A DNA stretch of 13,407 bases from NCBI GenBank assembly GCA_937862675.1, contig CALMEC010000432.1, positions 1-13,407 on the forward strand, given 5' to 3'. A model generated the notes under the pieces. It saw nothing but the letters and a program-made list of their open reading frames with translations, was not told the DNA's origin and ran no database searches. This document shows positions 1 through 7,214 of the stretch, piece after piece. A program made the translations under genes and the position numbers. This DNA comes from an uncultured Actinomycetes bacterium. GTDB lineage: Bacteria > Actinomycetota > Thermoleophilia > Miltoncostaeales > Miltoncostaeaceae. Positions within the stretch are counted from its first letter, which is position 1. Each line of letters opens with the position of its first letter.

Positions 1-537
1 ACGGCGGGCCCCGCGGGCCCCCCCGGGGGGCACCCCGACGGGGGCCTGGGAGGCCTCCCCATGGACGGGGCCGTCGATCTGCCGGCCCAGGACCTCCAGC
101 TGGTCCATCGCGGCCGGGCGCTGAAGGTCGCAGGCGACCATGAGGGGCGCACGCCCCTGGCCGCGCAACTCGTGCGCGAGCTTGGCGCAGAACGTGGTCT
201 TTCCGGAGCCCTGGAGCCCCGCCAGGAGGATAATCGTCGGCGGCTTGGACGACATCGGCAGCCGGGCCGCCGTCCCGCCCATCAGGGCGGCCAGTTCCTC
301 GTTGACGATCTTGACGACCTGTTGGTCCGGTGTGAGGGACTGCATCACCTCGGTGCCGGTGGCCCGCGCCTTGATGGCGTCCGTCAGCTGCTTCACCACG
401 GGCAGGCTGACGTCGGCCTCGAGCAGTGACATCCGGATGGCGCGCATTGCGCGATCGATGTCCTGCGAGGTCAGCTTGCCACGGCCGCGGAGGCCGCTGA
501 AGACGTTCTGGAGCTTGTCGGAGAGGGCGTCAAACAT
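1..537 (-). CDS. ffh: Signal recognition particle protein Ffh (SRP54), N-terminal 179 residues, cut by left edge
   Basis: Ffh is the SRP GTPase. It binds signal sequences of nascent membrane proteins together with 4.5S RNA and docks at the membrane with FtsY. I translated it from the ATG at 535-537. It begins MFDALSDKLQNVFSGLRGRG and has the helical N domain (about residues 1-95, including RMSLLEADV), the P-loop GLQGSGKTT at 107-115 and the G2 motif DLQRPAA at 137-143. The remaining G domain and the methionine-rich M domain lie beyond base 1. It follows ftsY in the same direction after a 153-nt gap, so both halves of the SRP targeting pair are adjacent. The last 20 or so residues (from about 160) are unusually Gly/Pro/Ala-rich and match the family poorly; they fall in long C and G runs and could reflect sequence error. 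There is no Shine-Dalgarno before the ATG; a -10 element lies 12 nt upstream. Identity is secure. Confidence 0.95.
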   Translation of the reverse strand, partial: MFDALSDKLQNVFSGLRGRGKLTSQDIDRAMRAIRMSLLEADVSLPVVKQLTDAIKARATGTEVMQSLTPDQQVVKIVNEELAALMGGTAARLPMSSKPPTIILLAGLQGSGKTTFCAKLAHELRGQGRAPLMVACDLQRPAAMDQLEVLGRQIDGPVHGEASQAPVGVPPGGARGARR

Positions 538-549
538 GTGCGACCGAGG

Positions 550-580
550 ATTCTACCGTGACTGGGCCGGGAAGGCGCAA
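550..580 (-). promoter_or_regulatory. Candidate promoter of ffh, giving a very short leader
   Basis: On the minus strand a good -10, TAGAAT (550-555), lies 12 nt before the ffh ATG. A possible -35, TTGCGC (575-580), sits 19 nt further upstream, which is slightly long. Transcription would start about 4-6 nt before the ATG, and no Shine-Dalgarno is visible, so the mRNA would be nearly leaderless. The same TTGCGC hexamer appears in the rpmB promoter candidate. This is motif reading only. Confidence 0.45.
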
Positions 581-606
581 TCCGTCGCTCAGGTCAGTCG
601 CGTCGC

Positions 607-669
607 ACGCCTCAGGCGTACCCTCGCAGCCGTGCGCACGTCGCGCCGACACATCGCTGTGAGAGCGAT
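607..669 (-). other. Two small hairpins in the ftsY-ffh gap
   Basis: The 153-nt gap after ftsY contains a 6-bp stem (653-658 pairing with 664-669, 5-nt loop) and a 5-bp stem (607-611 pairing with 615-619, 3-nt loop). Neither is followed by a T run on the minus strand. They may stabilise the ftsY 3' end or act as weak attenuators ahead of the ffh promoter. I see nothing else in this gap. Confidence 0.25.
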
Positions 670-690
670 CGCTGACTGTGGTCCGCCTCA

Positions 691-1686
691 TCAATCCGGG
701 GCGAAGATCGCCCGCGCGAACGAATCGGCGTCGAACGGCTGGAGGTCGTCGATGCCCTCACCGACCCCGACGAGCTTGACCGGCAGTCCCAGCTGGTCGC
801 GGATGGACAGGACGATGCCGCCCTTCGCGATCCCGTCGAGCTTGGTGAGCACCACCCCCGTGAGCGGCGCCGCCTCGTTGAAGAGCTTCGCCTGACTGAT
901 GCCGTTCTGACCGGTCGTCGAATCGAGCACGAGGAGCGTCTCATGAGGAGCCGCGGGATCGAGTTTCCCGGCCACCGATGCCACCTTCCGCAGCTCGTCC
1001 ATCAGGTTCCTCTGGGTCTGCAGGCGGCCGGCGGTGTCGATGATCGCCACGTCCGCGCCCCGTGAGCGTCCCGCCGCGATGGCGTCGTACGTCACGGCCC
1101 CGGGATCAGCACCCGGCTCCTGACGGATCAGCTGCGCACCCGAGCGCTCCGCCCAGATCTGGAGCTGGTCGATCGCCGCGGCACGGAACGTGTCGGCGGC
1201 GCCGATGCCGACCTTCTGGCCGAGGCCCCCCAGCCGATGCGCGAGCTTGCCGATGGTCGTGGTCTTCCCCGTGCCGTTCACCCCCACGACGAGGATCACC
1301 GTGGGGTCGCCCGAGAGCGGGATGCGGGGCGGTTCCGGCGACATCCGCCGCCCGACCTCCCTCCAGAGCTCACCGGCGAGTTCACGTCCACCGGTGACGC
1401 GCCCCTCGCGCGTGGCGGTGCGCATGGCGTCCACGAGCTCCTCGGTGGCATCGATGCCGCAGTCGGCGAGGATCAGCGCGTCCTCCAGCTCCGCCCAGGT
1501 GTCCTCGTCGACGAGCTTGGGGGCGTAGATCGCGGCGAGCTGCGGTGAGATGGCCTGCCGGGGACCCGTCATCTTGGCCCGGAGGCGGCGGAAGAACCCG
1601 CCCTTCTCCGCCGGGGCCTCGTCCACCACCGGCTCGTCGTAGGGCAGCTCGAAGAGATCCGCCCACGGCTTCAGTTCATCGCTCAC
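691..1686 (-). CDS. ftsY: Signal recognition particle receptor FtsY
   Basis: FtsY is the membrane-associated SRP receptor GTPase. It pairs with Ffh and hands ribosomes to the Sec translocon. The 331-residue protein from the GTG at 1684-1686 has an N domain (about 30-120, with EDALILADCGID), P-loop GVNGTGKTTT at 135-144, DTFRAAA at 165-171, DTAGR at 217-221, TKLDG at 281-285 and the closing GVGEGIDDLQPF. The long acidic A domain of enterobacterial FtsY is reduced to about 25 residues, as is common in Gram-positive bacteria. An open frame continues upstream inside smc but is not FtsY-like. The GTG start overlaps the smc stop by 4 nt (GTGA), with a GGTGGG sequence just before it, so translation is probably coupled to smc. 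Confidence 0.96.
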   Translation of the reverse strand: MSDELKPWADLFELPYDEPVVDEAPAEKGGFFRRLRAKMTGPRQAISPQLAAIYAPKLVDEDTWAELEDALILADCGIDATEELVDAMRTATREGRVTGGRELAGELWREVGRRMSPEPPRIPLSGDPTVILVVGVNGTGKTTTIGKLAHRLGGLGQKVGIGAADTFRAAAIDQLQIWAERSGAQLIRQEPGADPGAVTYDAIAAGRSRGADVAIIDTAGRLQTQRNLMDELRKVASVAGKLDPAAPHETLLVLDSTTGQNGISQAKLFNEAAPLTGVVLTKLDGIAKGGIVLSIRDQLGLPVKLVGVGEGIDDLQPFDADSFARAIFAPD

Positions 1687-4600
1687 GAACCCACCAGACG
1701 TAGTTTCCGACGTACGTACGGACGGGCCGGGCCCTCCACCGTCTGCGAGAGACGACGGGACAGGATCTGCGACACGCCGTTGCCACCCATCGTGACGCCG
1801 AACAGGGTATCGGCGATCTCGACGGTGGGCTGCTGATGCGTGATGACCAGGAACTGCGTCTCCCCGGCCAGCTTGCGCAGCACGCCGAGGAAGCGCCGCA
1901 GATTGGCGTCGTCGAGCGCCGCCTCGACCTCGTCCAGCAGGTAGAACGGCGCGGGGCGCGCCATGGCGAGCGACAGGAGGAACGACATCGCGATGAGGGA
2001 CCGCTCGCCGCCGGACATGAGCGACATCGCCCGTGCGCGCTTGTTGCCCGGGATCACCTCGACCTCGACGCCCTGATCGCCTCCCTCCTCGTCCGGCTCG
2101 ACCAGGCGCAGACGTCCGGTCCCCCCCGGGAAGAGGAGCCCCACAACCTCGCTGAAACGCTCGGAGACCGCCGTGAAGATGGCCTCGAACCCCTCGTCGA
2201 CGGCCGCGTCCAGCTCGCCCAGGTGTTCCGACAGTCCGGTGTGACTGGCCTGCAGATCGTCGATCTGCTCGACGAGCGCCGTCTCCCGTTCGGCGAGCTC
2301 GTCGCGTTCGGCCGCTGCGAGCTCGTTCACGGCGCCGATGTTGAGGCGCTTGCGCTCCAGCTCCGAGCACCGCTCGGCGATGACCGCCGGGTCGTCCAGG
2401 GCATCCGGCACCATGTCCGGGACCGGGCCGGCCTCCGCGGCGCGCTCATCGGCGACGCGTGCCTCCACCTCGGCACGCTGGACCTCGCCACGTGCCTCAC
2501 CCGCCGTGTGCTCCGCCCGTTCCACCTCGCGATGGGCGTCCGCGACGTCCGACTCGACGGTACGGAAGCCGGACCGGGCACGCGACAGGGCCTCTGTCGC
2601 CGCCGATCCGGTCGACTCCAGGACCCCGACCAGCACGGAGAGCCCCTCCGCCGCGCGTGTCACGAGCCGCAACCGCGATGGCAGGATGTCGCCGCGCCCG
2701 AGCAGAGCACGGGCTGCGGCGGCTTGGGCCTGCGTCTCGCCGGCCCGCGCATCCGCCGCGCTTGCCGCGGCACGCGCATCGCGCAGCGCCGCCCGCAGCT
2801 CCTGGAGCTCGGTGTCGCTGTCGCTCGTGAGCCGCCGCGCGTCGGCGAGAGCCGCGTGGGCCAGCTCGAGCTCGCCCACGAGCTCCGTCACCCGCGCTCC
2901 CGCCTCCTGCCCGGCCTGTCGCGCGTCGCCGGCGATGCGCAGTGACTCGGTCCGGTCGATCTCGAGGGCCTGACGCCGCTCAGCCGCATGGGCCGCACGG
3001 CTCTGGAAGCGCGCCAGATCGCGGCCGGTCCGCTCCGCGTTGCGCGCGGTGGCCGCCGCACGCCCTCGCGCGGCGCTCCTCACGGCATCGGCCGCGGCGA
3101 CGTCGAGGACGAGCTGCTCGATCTCACTGCGGATGCGCACGGCCTCCGCGAGGGCCCGGCGGTGCAGTGCCCGCGCGGCCCACGCCCCCTCCGGCAGGGT
3201 GACCGCGCCCACGCGCGGGATGCATGCCAGCCCGTCGCGGGTGACGAAGACGCCGTCCGCACCGTCCGGGACGGTCGCCGGGTCGTCGACCAGCCAGCAG
3301 CCGGCAAGGATGCGCCCCAGCGCGGAGACCGATTCCTTCGGGCAGGCCGTGATCAGGTCGCGCACCGGCGTGGCGCCCGCGACCGGGGGACCGTCCGAGG
3401 CCGGACCGGGTGCGACGGCGGCGGGGGCCCCGTCGCGCACCATGCGCGTCGCGTCGACGAGATCCCGGGCGACGACGGCCTCGGCGTAGACACCGAGTGC
3501 CGCGGCGACCGCCCGTTCCATGCCGTCGGCGGCCTCCACGCCGTCCCCCAGCCGCGGGATACGTCCCGACTCGTCGTCCGGTGCCAGGCGCCGTGCCCGG
3601 CTCTCGGCGTCACGGAGTCGCTGCTCGGCGTCACGGAGCGCCTGTGTCGCCGTCTCCCACTCCCCCTGCGCCGAAAGGACCCGTGCCGCGTCACGTTCCG
3701 CACGGCGCTGCGCGATGTCCGCACGGCGCTCCGCCCGCGCGACCGCGCCGGCCTCCGGATCCTCCAGACGGCCCAGCTCGTCCTCCGCACGACGCACGGC
3801 CTCCTCCGCCCGCTGAAGACGACGCGCCGCATCCGCGACGGAGCCCTCCGCCGAGGCGAGGTCCGCTCCGAGTCGCCGGACCGCCTCCGCGGCCTCGATC
3901 TCCGCACCCCGGAGCGAGGTCGCGGCGCTCTCCCGCTCATGGAGGGCCGCCTGCGCCCGCCGGACGTCCTCCGAGGTCCGGTCGATCTGCTCCCTGATGG
4001 CGCCCTCCGCCGCGGAGAGCTCCTCCAGACGGCGCGCCGCAGCGGCCTTGTCGCGGCCGAGGCGTTCCTGTCGGGACTCCAGGTCGGCGACGCGTTCGGA
4101 CGCCATCTCCGCCCGTCCGGCGACCCGTTCCGCCGCACCGCGCAGCCGGGCGGCGAACGCATCCGCGGACTCGAGCGCCTCGCCGGCGGCGTCGCGTCGT
4201 CTCACCACGGCGTCACGGGCCTCACGACGAGCCGCCAGCTCCGTCTCGGCCTCGCGCAGGCGCCGTCGCGCCACGTCGAGATCCGCCGCCGCAGCACGTC
4301 TCCCCTCCGCAGCCGCCACGGCACGACCGATGCGCTCATGCTCGCGCAGCTCGGCGATCTCCGCCTCGATCTCGGCGGCACGCTCGGCCGCACGGGCCTG
4401 ACGCTCCAGCGACTTCGCACGCGAATGCAGCTCGGCGGCGAGGTCCCGGGCGCGGTCGAGCTTGTCGGCGACCCGCGCCAGCTTCTGCTCGGCGCGCCGC
4501 CGTCGCCGTTTGGCGACGCCGACTCCCGCGGCCTCGTCCAGCATGGCCCGGCGGGCCGTCGGCTTGCTGGTCGCGATCGCCTCCACCTGCCCCTGACGGA

Positions 4601-5003
4601 TGACGGCGAGCGCCTCCCCGCCCAGGCCACGGACCGCGAGCGCCTCCTGCACGTCCAGGAGCCGGCAGGAGGTCGCGCCGATCCGGTAGCCGGAGTCACC
4701 AGCACGTGTCAGCTGCCGCCCCACCTCGATCTCCGGACCGGCGTCGGAGGCATCGAACTGGAGGGCGACCTCGGCGACGCCCGCACCGGGGCGCGACGGG
4801 GTTCCCTGGTACAGGACGTCCTGCATCCCGGGGGCGCGGAGCCGTCCGGCACGCTGCTCCCCCAGCGCCCACACGATCGCCTCGGCGAGGTTGCTCTTGC
4901 CCGACCCGTTGGGCCCGACGATGACGTTCACCCCGGGTCCGAGATCCAGCCCGACCGGATCGGCGAATGACTTGAAACCGCGGATGGAGATGCGCTTCAA
5001 CAC
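1683..5003 (-). CDS. smc: Chromosome segregation ATPase SMC
   Basis: SMC is the core ATPase of condensin-like complexes and compacts and aligns chromosome arms, usually with ScpA and ScpB (not encoded here). It is 1106 residues from the GTG at 5001-5003, somewhat shorter than the usual 1150-1200. Visible parts are Walker A GPNGSGKSN (30-38), a head-proximal segment QGQVEAIATSKPTARRAMLD (137-156), the first coiled-coil arm (about 165-475), hinge (about 482-615), second arm (about 615-880), GAVNELA (890-896), ABC signature LMSGGE (995-1000), Walker B LLDEVEAALDD (about 1022-1032) and H-motif VITHQQ. The arms are very rich in Ala, Arg and Glu. The hinge lacks the usual diglycine motif near its end. 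An upstream in-frame extension to 5192 is Arg/Pro-rich, overlaps rnc and was rejected. rnc lies 52 nt upstream and ftsY overlaps the stop; mutM, commonly between rnc and smc in actinomycetes, is absent. Confidence 0.95.
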   Translation of the reverse strand: MLKRISIRGFKSFADPVGLDLGPGVNVIVGPNGSGKSNLAEAIVWALGEQRAGRLRAPGMQDVLYQGTPSRPGAGVAEVALQFDASDAGPEIEVGRQLTRAGDSGYRIGATSCRLLDVQEALAVRGLGGEALAVIRQGQVEAIATSKPTARRAMLDEAAGVGVAKRRRRRAEQKLARVADKLDRARDLAAELHSRAKSLERQARAAERAAEIEAEIAELREHERIGRAVAAAEGRRAAAADLDVARRRLREAETELAARREARDAVVRRRDAAGEALESADAFAARLRGAAERVAGRAEMASERVADLESRQERLGRDKAAAARRLEELSAAEGAIREQIDRTSEDVRRAQAALHERESAATSLRGAEIEAAEAVRRLGADLASAEGSVADAARRLQRAEEAVRRAEDELGRLEDPEAGAVARAERRADIAQRRAERDAARVLSAQGEWETATQALRDAEQRLRDAESRARRLAPDDESGRIPRLGDGVEAADGMERAVAAALGVYAEAVVARDLVDATRMVRDGAPAAVAPGPASDGPPVAGATPVRDLITACPKESVSALGRILAGCWLVDDPATVPDGADGVFVTRDGLACIPRVGAVTLPEGAWAARALHRRALAEAVRIRSEIEQLVLDVAAADAVRSAARGRAAATARNAERTGRDLARFQSRAAHAAERRQALEIDRTESLRIAGDARQAGQEAGARVTELVGELELAHAALADARRLTSDSDTELQELRAALRDARAAASAADARAGETQAQAAAARALLGRGDILPSRLRLVTRAAEGLSVLVGVLESTGSAATEALSRARSGFRTVESDVADAHREVERAEHTAGEARGEVQRAEVEARVADERAAEAGPVPDMVPDALDDPAVIAERCSELERKRLNIGAVNELAAAERDELAERETALVEQIDDLQASHTGLSEHLGELDAAVDEGFEAIFTAVSERFSEVVGLLFPGGTGRLRLVEPDEEGGDQGVEVEVIPGNKRARAMSLMSGGERSLIAMSFLLSLAMARPAPFYLLDEVEAALDDANLRRFLGVLRKLAGETQFLVITHQQPTVEIADTLFGVTMGGNGVSQILSRRLSQTVEGPARPYVRRKLRLVGS

Positions 5004-5004
5004 G

Positions 5005-5018
5005 GGATCCCCCGATCC
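5005..5018 (-). promoter_or_regulatory. Shine-Dalgarno of smc inside a small hairpin loop
   Basis: Immediately before the smc GTG the transcript reads GGATC-GGGG-GATCC, a perfect 5-bp stem with a GGGG loop. The loop is the only plausible ribosome-binding sequence, so folding could modulate smc translation. The stem is short and could be chance in GC-rich DNA. Confidence 0.3.
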
Positions 5019-5055
5019 GTCCGGCGTGACGGCCGTGCACGATCCCCGGCCATGG

Positions 5056-5745
5056 TCACGCGTCTCCCCTTTCGGACCGCCGGGCGATGGCCGCCGAGGC
5101 CGCCGCCTGCTCGGACGCCTGTTTGGAGCCACCCGTCCCGTCCCCGGCGGGCATCCCTCCGACGAACACACGGGTCGTGAACGTCCGCGCATGCGGCGGA
5201 CCCTCCCGCCCGACGAGTTCGTACCTCACGTCAAGGCGATCCCGTGCCGCGTCCTCCTGCAGGGCCGTCTTGGAGTCGCGCTTGCCCAGCTTCGCCTCGT
5301 CGATCACCGAGGCGAACGCGGCGAGGACGGCGGGCTCGGTGACGTCGCCGCCGAGGTCCTCCCAGCACGCGCCGATGAGGGACTCGATCAGCGCCGCACG
5401 GACACTCGTCTGCTGCGCCATCTCCTCGGCGGTCACGCGAAGCCGTCGAGGAGCGGAGCGGACGAACGCCTGTGGCAGGCCGAGATCGTCGGCGACGCGT
5501 GCGCAGGGCTCGCGACCCACGATCTGCTGGCGCATCCACGCGAGATCGCCCTCGGATGCCGACGGATGCCGGCGGAGGAGATCACGGGTGATCACCAGGC
5601 TCAGGACCGTGTCACCGAGGAACTCGAGCCGCTCGTAGCTCGCCGCCCGTGAACCCGCCCACGATCGGTGGGCGAGTGTCTCGGCGCGCCGTTCGTCGGT
5701 GAGCCGCGATGCGAGGTCGGCGAGTCCGGTGGGCGAGGTGGACAA
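5056..5745 (-). CDS. rnc: Ribonuclease III
   Basis: RNase III cleaves double-stranded RNA and processes rRNA precursors and some mRNAs. The 229-residue protein has the catalytic domain with signature YERLEFLGDTVL (37-48), giving the expected E38, E41 and D45; SEGDL supplies E65. The second acidic cluster reads VRAALIESLIGA, giving E121 but alanine at 118, where family members normally carry aspartate (E. coli D114). The C-terminal dsRNA-binding domain (about 157-222) is intact: DSKTALQED, YELVGREGPPHARTF and GGSKQASEQAAA. The start is TTG at 5743-5745; no ATG or GTG occurs in frame before the conserved region, and no clear Shine-Dalgarno is seen, so the start is less certain than the identity. 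It lies 21 nt after acpP and 52 nt before smc. Confidence 0.93.
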   Translation of the reverse strand: MSTSPTGLADLASRLTDERRAETLAHRSWAGSRAASYERLEFLGDTVLSLVITRDLLRRHPSASEGDLAWMRQQIVGREPCARVADDLGLPQAFVRSAPRRLRVTAEEMAQQTSVRAALIESLIGACWEDLGGDVTEPAVLAAFASVIDEAKLGKRDSKTALQEDAARDRLDVRYELVGREGPPHARTFTTRVFVGGMPAGDGTGGSKQASEQAAASAAIARRSERGDA

Positions 5746-5766
5746 CCGCGGCGAGATCGGCGTCGA

Positions 5767-6012
5767 CTACGAGCCGGCGTTCGCGACGACGTAGTCGACC
5801 GCGTCGCCCACGGTGAGGATCTTCTCGGCGTCCTCATCCGGGATCTTGACGCCGAACTTGTCCTCCATGCTCATGATGAGCTCGACCAGGTCCAGCGAAT
5901 CGGCATTGAGATCCTCCTGGAACGAGGCCTCCACCTTGACGTCGTCGGCACCGACTCCGAGCTGCTCGACGATGATTTCCTTGACCTGTTCGAACGCTTG
6001 ATCGCGATCCAC
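5767..6012 (-). CDS. acpP: Acyl carrier protein
   Basis: ACP carries growing acyl chains of type II fatty acid synthesis on a 4'-phosphopantetheine arm. The 81-residue acidic protein contains the modification motif NADSLDLVELIM with the acceptor serine at residue 39, and EDKFGVKIPDEDAEKI (helix III region). The start is GTG at 6010-6012, preceded by a strong Shine-Dalgarno AGGGGAG (6017-6023) with a 4-nt spacer. plsX lies 120 nt upstream, without the fabD and fabG genes that often separate them. coaD in the same run makes the CoA precursor from which the arm derives. A possible own promoter and a palindrome lie upstream, so acpP may be expressed above the level of its neighbours. Confidence 0.97.
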   Translation of the reverse strand: MDRDQAFEQVKEIIVEQLGVGADDVKVEASFQEDLNADSLDLVELIMSMEDKFGVKIPDEDAEKILTVGDAVDYVVANAGS

Positions 6013-6056
6013 TGAACTCCCCTAGAGCGATGGGCATTGCGTGTGACTGGCGAGGC

Positions 6057-6062
6057 ACGCTA
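6057..6062 (-). promoter_or_regulatory. Candidate -10 element of acpP
   Basis: TAGCGT, inside TGCTAGCGT on the minus strand, fits the actinobacterial TANNNT pattern and would give a 5' leader of roughly 40 nt. A clear -35 is not recognisable; CGGTCA 16 nt upstream matches TTGACA at only three positions. A very similar CGCTAGCAT lies upstream of rpmF. Confidence 0.35.
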
Positions 6063-6077
6063 GCAAGGTCGCCGGAC

Positions 6078-6093
6078 GTGACCGGCCGGTGAC
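6078..6093. promoter_or_regulatory. 16-bp palindrome upstream of acpP, possible operator
   Basis: The core ACCGGCCGGT (6081-6090) is a perfect 10-bp palindrome. After one mismatch on each side the symmetry continues (GT...AC at 6078-6079 and 6092-6093). It overlaps the region where a -35 for acpP would lie, a typical place for a repressor site. No T run follows on either strand, which argues against an intrinsic terminator. GC-rich palindromes also arise by chance. Confidence 0.3.
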
Positions 6094-6132
6094 AGCTGCG
6101 AAACCTCTACATCGGGTCGGATGTGCCCGCTC

Positions 6133-7194
6133 TTAGCGTTCCTTGAAGCGGTGCGGGATGATCCGACTGAGAATTCCCCCGTGCACGCCCTCGCGCAGGC
6201 CGGCCTCGACACGGGCGACGAGCCCCTCGTCGATCCCGCGACCGGCCATCGTGATGGCGTTGAAGATGGCCTCGCCCGGCGCGTTCCCGTGGGTGATGAC
6301 GACGAGGCCGCGGACGCCGAGGAGGTAGGCGCCGCCGTAGGTGTCCGGGCTGAACTTGGCACGGAGCCGGAGAAGGGCCGGACGTGCGACGGCCCCGCCG
6401 ACGCGGCCTCGGATGCTGTCGGTCAGCGCGGCACGGACCTCGCGGAAGATGACCGACCCGACCCCCTCGTAGAGCTTGAGGGCGACGTTCCCGGTGAATC
6501 CGTCGGTGACGACCACATCGACGTCGCCCTTCGGGATGTCACGGCCCTCGACGTTGCCGACGAAGCCCTCCGTGCCCTGCAGCGCCTCATGGACGGACTG
6601 GACCAGCTCGGTGCCCTTCCCCTCCTCCTCTCCGATGGACAGGAGACCGACGCGAGGGTGGTCGATCCGGATCACGTCCCGCGCGAGGAGGCGCGCCATC
6701 AGGGCGAACTGGATCAGGTACTCCGGCTTGCTCTCGGCGTTCGCGCCGGCGTCGCACAGCACCACAGGACCGCGGGCGCTCGGCATGACCGCGGCGATCC
6801 CGGGGCGGATGACCCCCGGAAGACGACGGAGGTGGAGTGTGGCCGCCGCGAGCGTCGCACCGGTGTTGCCCGGCGAGATGATCGCCTGGGCACGTCCCTG
6901 CGCCACGAGGCGCGTGGCCACCACGAGCGACGACTCCGGCTTCGCGCGCACCGCCTTGGCGCCGTCCTCGTGCGAGTGGACGACGTCGGGCGCATGCACG
7001 ATCTCGAGCCCGGCGGGGATCTCGTGTACGCCCTGGGCCTCGAGCTCGTGGCGCAGGACACCGCTGTCGCCCACCAGGATGATGCGGATCCCGCTGCGCA
7101 CGCCCATGACGGCGGCGCGCACCGGCTCGGCCGGGGCGTGATCGCCCCCCATCCCGTCGACGGCGACCGTCTTCAGCTCGTACGGTTCGGTCAA
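6133..7194 (-). CDS. plsX: Phosphate acyltransferase PlsX
   Basis: PlsX converts acyl-ACP and phosphate to acyl-phosphate, the acyl donor for PlsY in the first step of phospholipid synthesis. From the TTG at 7192-7194 it is 353 residues, a normal length. Family motifs are VAVDGMGGDHAP (10-21), ISPGNTGA (106-113), CDAGANAESKPEYLIQFA (147-164), VVTDGFTGNVALKLYEG (228-244) and YGGAYLLGVRG (286-296). The start is ambiguous. The only strong Shine-Dalgarno, GGAGGGG (7224-7230), is 28 nt before the TTG. It is ideally placed for a CTG start at 7216-7218 (361 residues), or for an out-of-frame 7-codon mini-ORF whose TGA overlaps this TTG as TTGA. I chose TTG because such 4-nt overlaps recur in this gene run. 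rpmF lies upstream and acpP, which supplies acyl-ACP, downstream. Confidence 0.95.
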   Translation of the reverse strand: MTEPYELKTVAVDGMGGDHAPAEPVRAAVMGVRSGIRIILVGDSGVLRHELEAQGVHEIPAGLEIVHAPDVVHSHEDGAKAVRAKPESSLVVATRLVAQGRAQAIISPGNTGATLAAATLHLRRLPGVIRPGIAAVMPSARGPVVLCDAGANAESKPEYLIQFALMARLLARDVIRIDHPRVGLLSIGEEEGKGTELVQSVHEALQGTEGFVGNVEGRDIPKGDVDVVVTDGFTGNVALKLYEGVGSVIFREVRAALTDSIRGRVGGAVARPALLRLRAKFSPDTYGGAYLLGVRGLVVITHGNAPGEAIFNAITMAGRGIDEGLVARVEAGLREGVHGGILSRIIPHRFKER

Positions 7195-7214
7195 CGAGGG
7201 CAGCGCACCCTCAC
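7191..7214 (-). promoter_or_regulatory. Possible 7-codon leader mini-ORF coupled to plsX
   Basis: A GTG at 7212-7214 opens a frame encoding MRVRCPR and ends with TGA at 7191-7193. That stop shares bases with the TTG proposed as the plsX start (TTGA). A strong GGAGGGG lies 9 nt before the GTG. Ribosomes ending the mini-ORF could reinitiate at plsX. The competing explanation is direct initiation at the in-frame CTG at 7216-7218, only 5 nt from the same Shine-Dalgarno. Confidence 0.3.

Noticed and set aside
538..690. Possible small RNA or 4.5S SRP RNA gene in the ftsY-ffh gap
   Set aside because: Only two short hairpins are present, with no SRP RNA tetraloop helix or extended pairing; the gap looks like a promoter region.
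1687..2370. Upstream extension of the ftsY frame
   Set aside because: It overlaps smc in another frame and the translation is Arg/Gly-rich and unlike any FtsY; the GTG at 1684-1686 overlapping the smc stop is a better start.
2988..4970. 660-codon open frame on the plus strand
   Set aside because: It lies antisense to smc, has Arg/Gly-rich composition with no recognisable motifs, and is explained by high GC content and the codon bias of smc.
5004..5192. Upstream extension of the smc frame
   Set aside because: Low-complexity Arg/Pro sequence overlapping the rnc dsRNA-binding domain; SMC proteins begin a few residues before the ISIRGFKSF-type strand.
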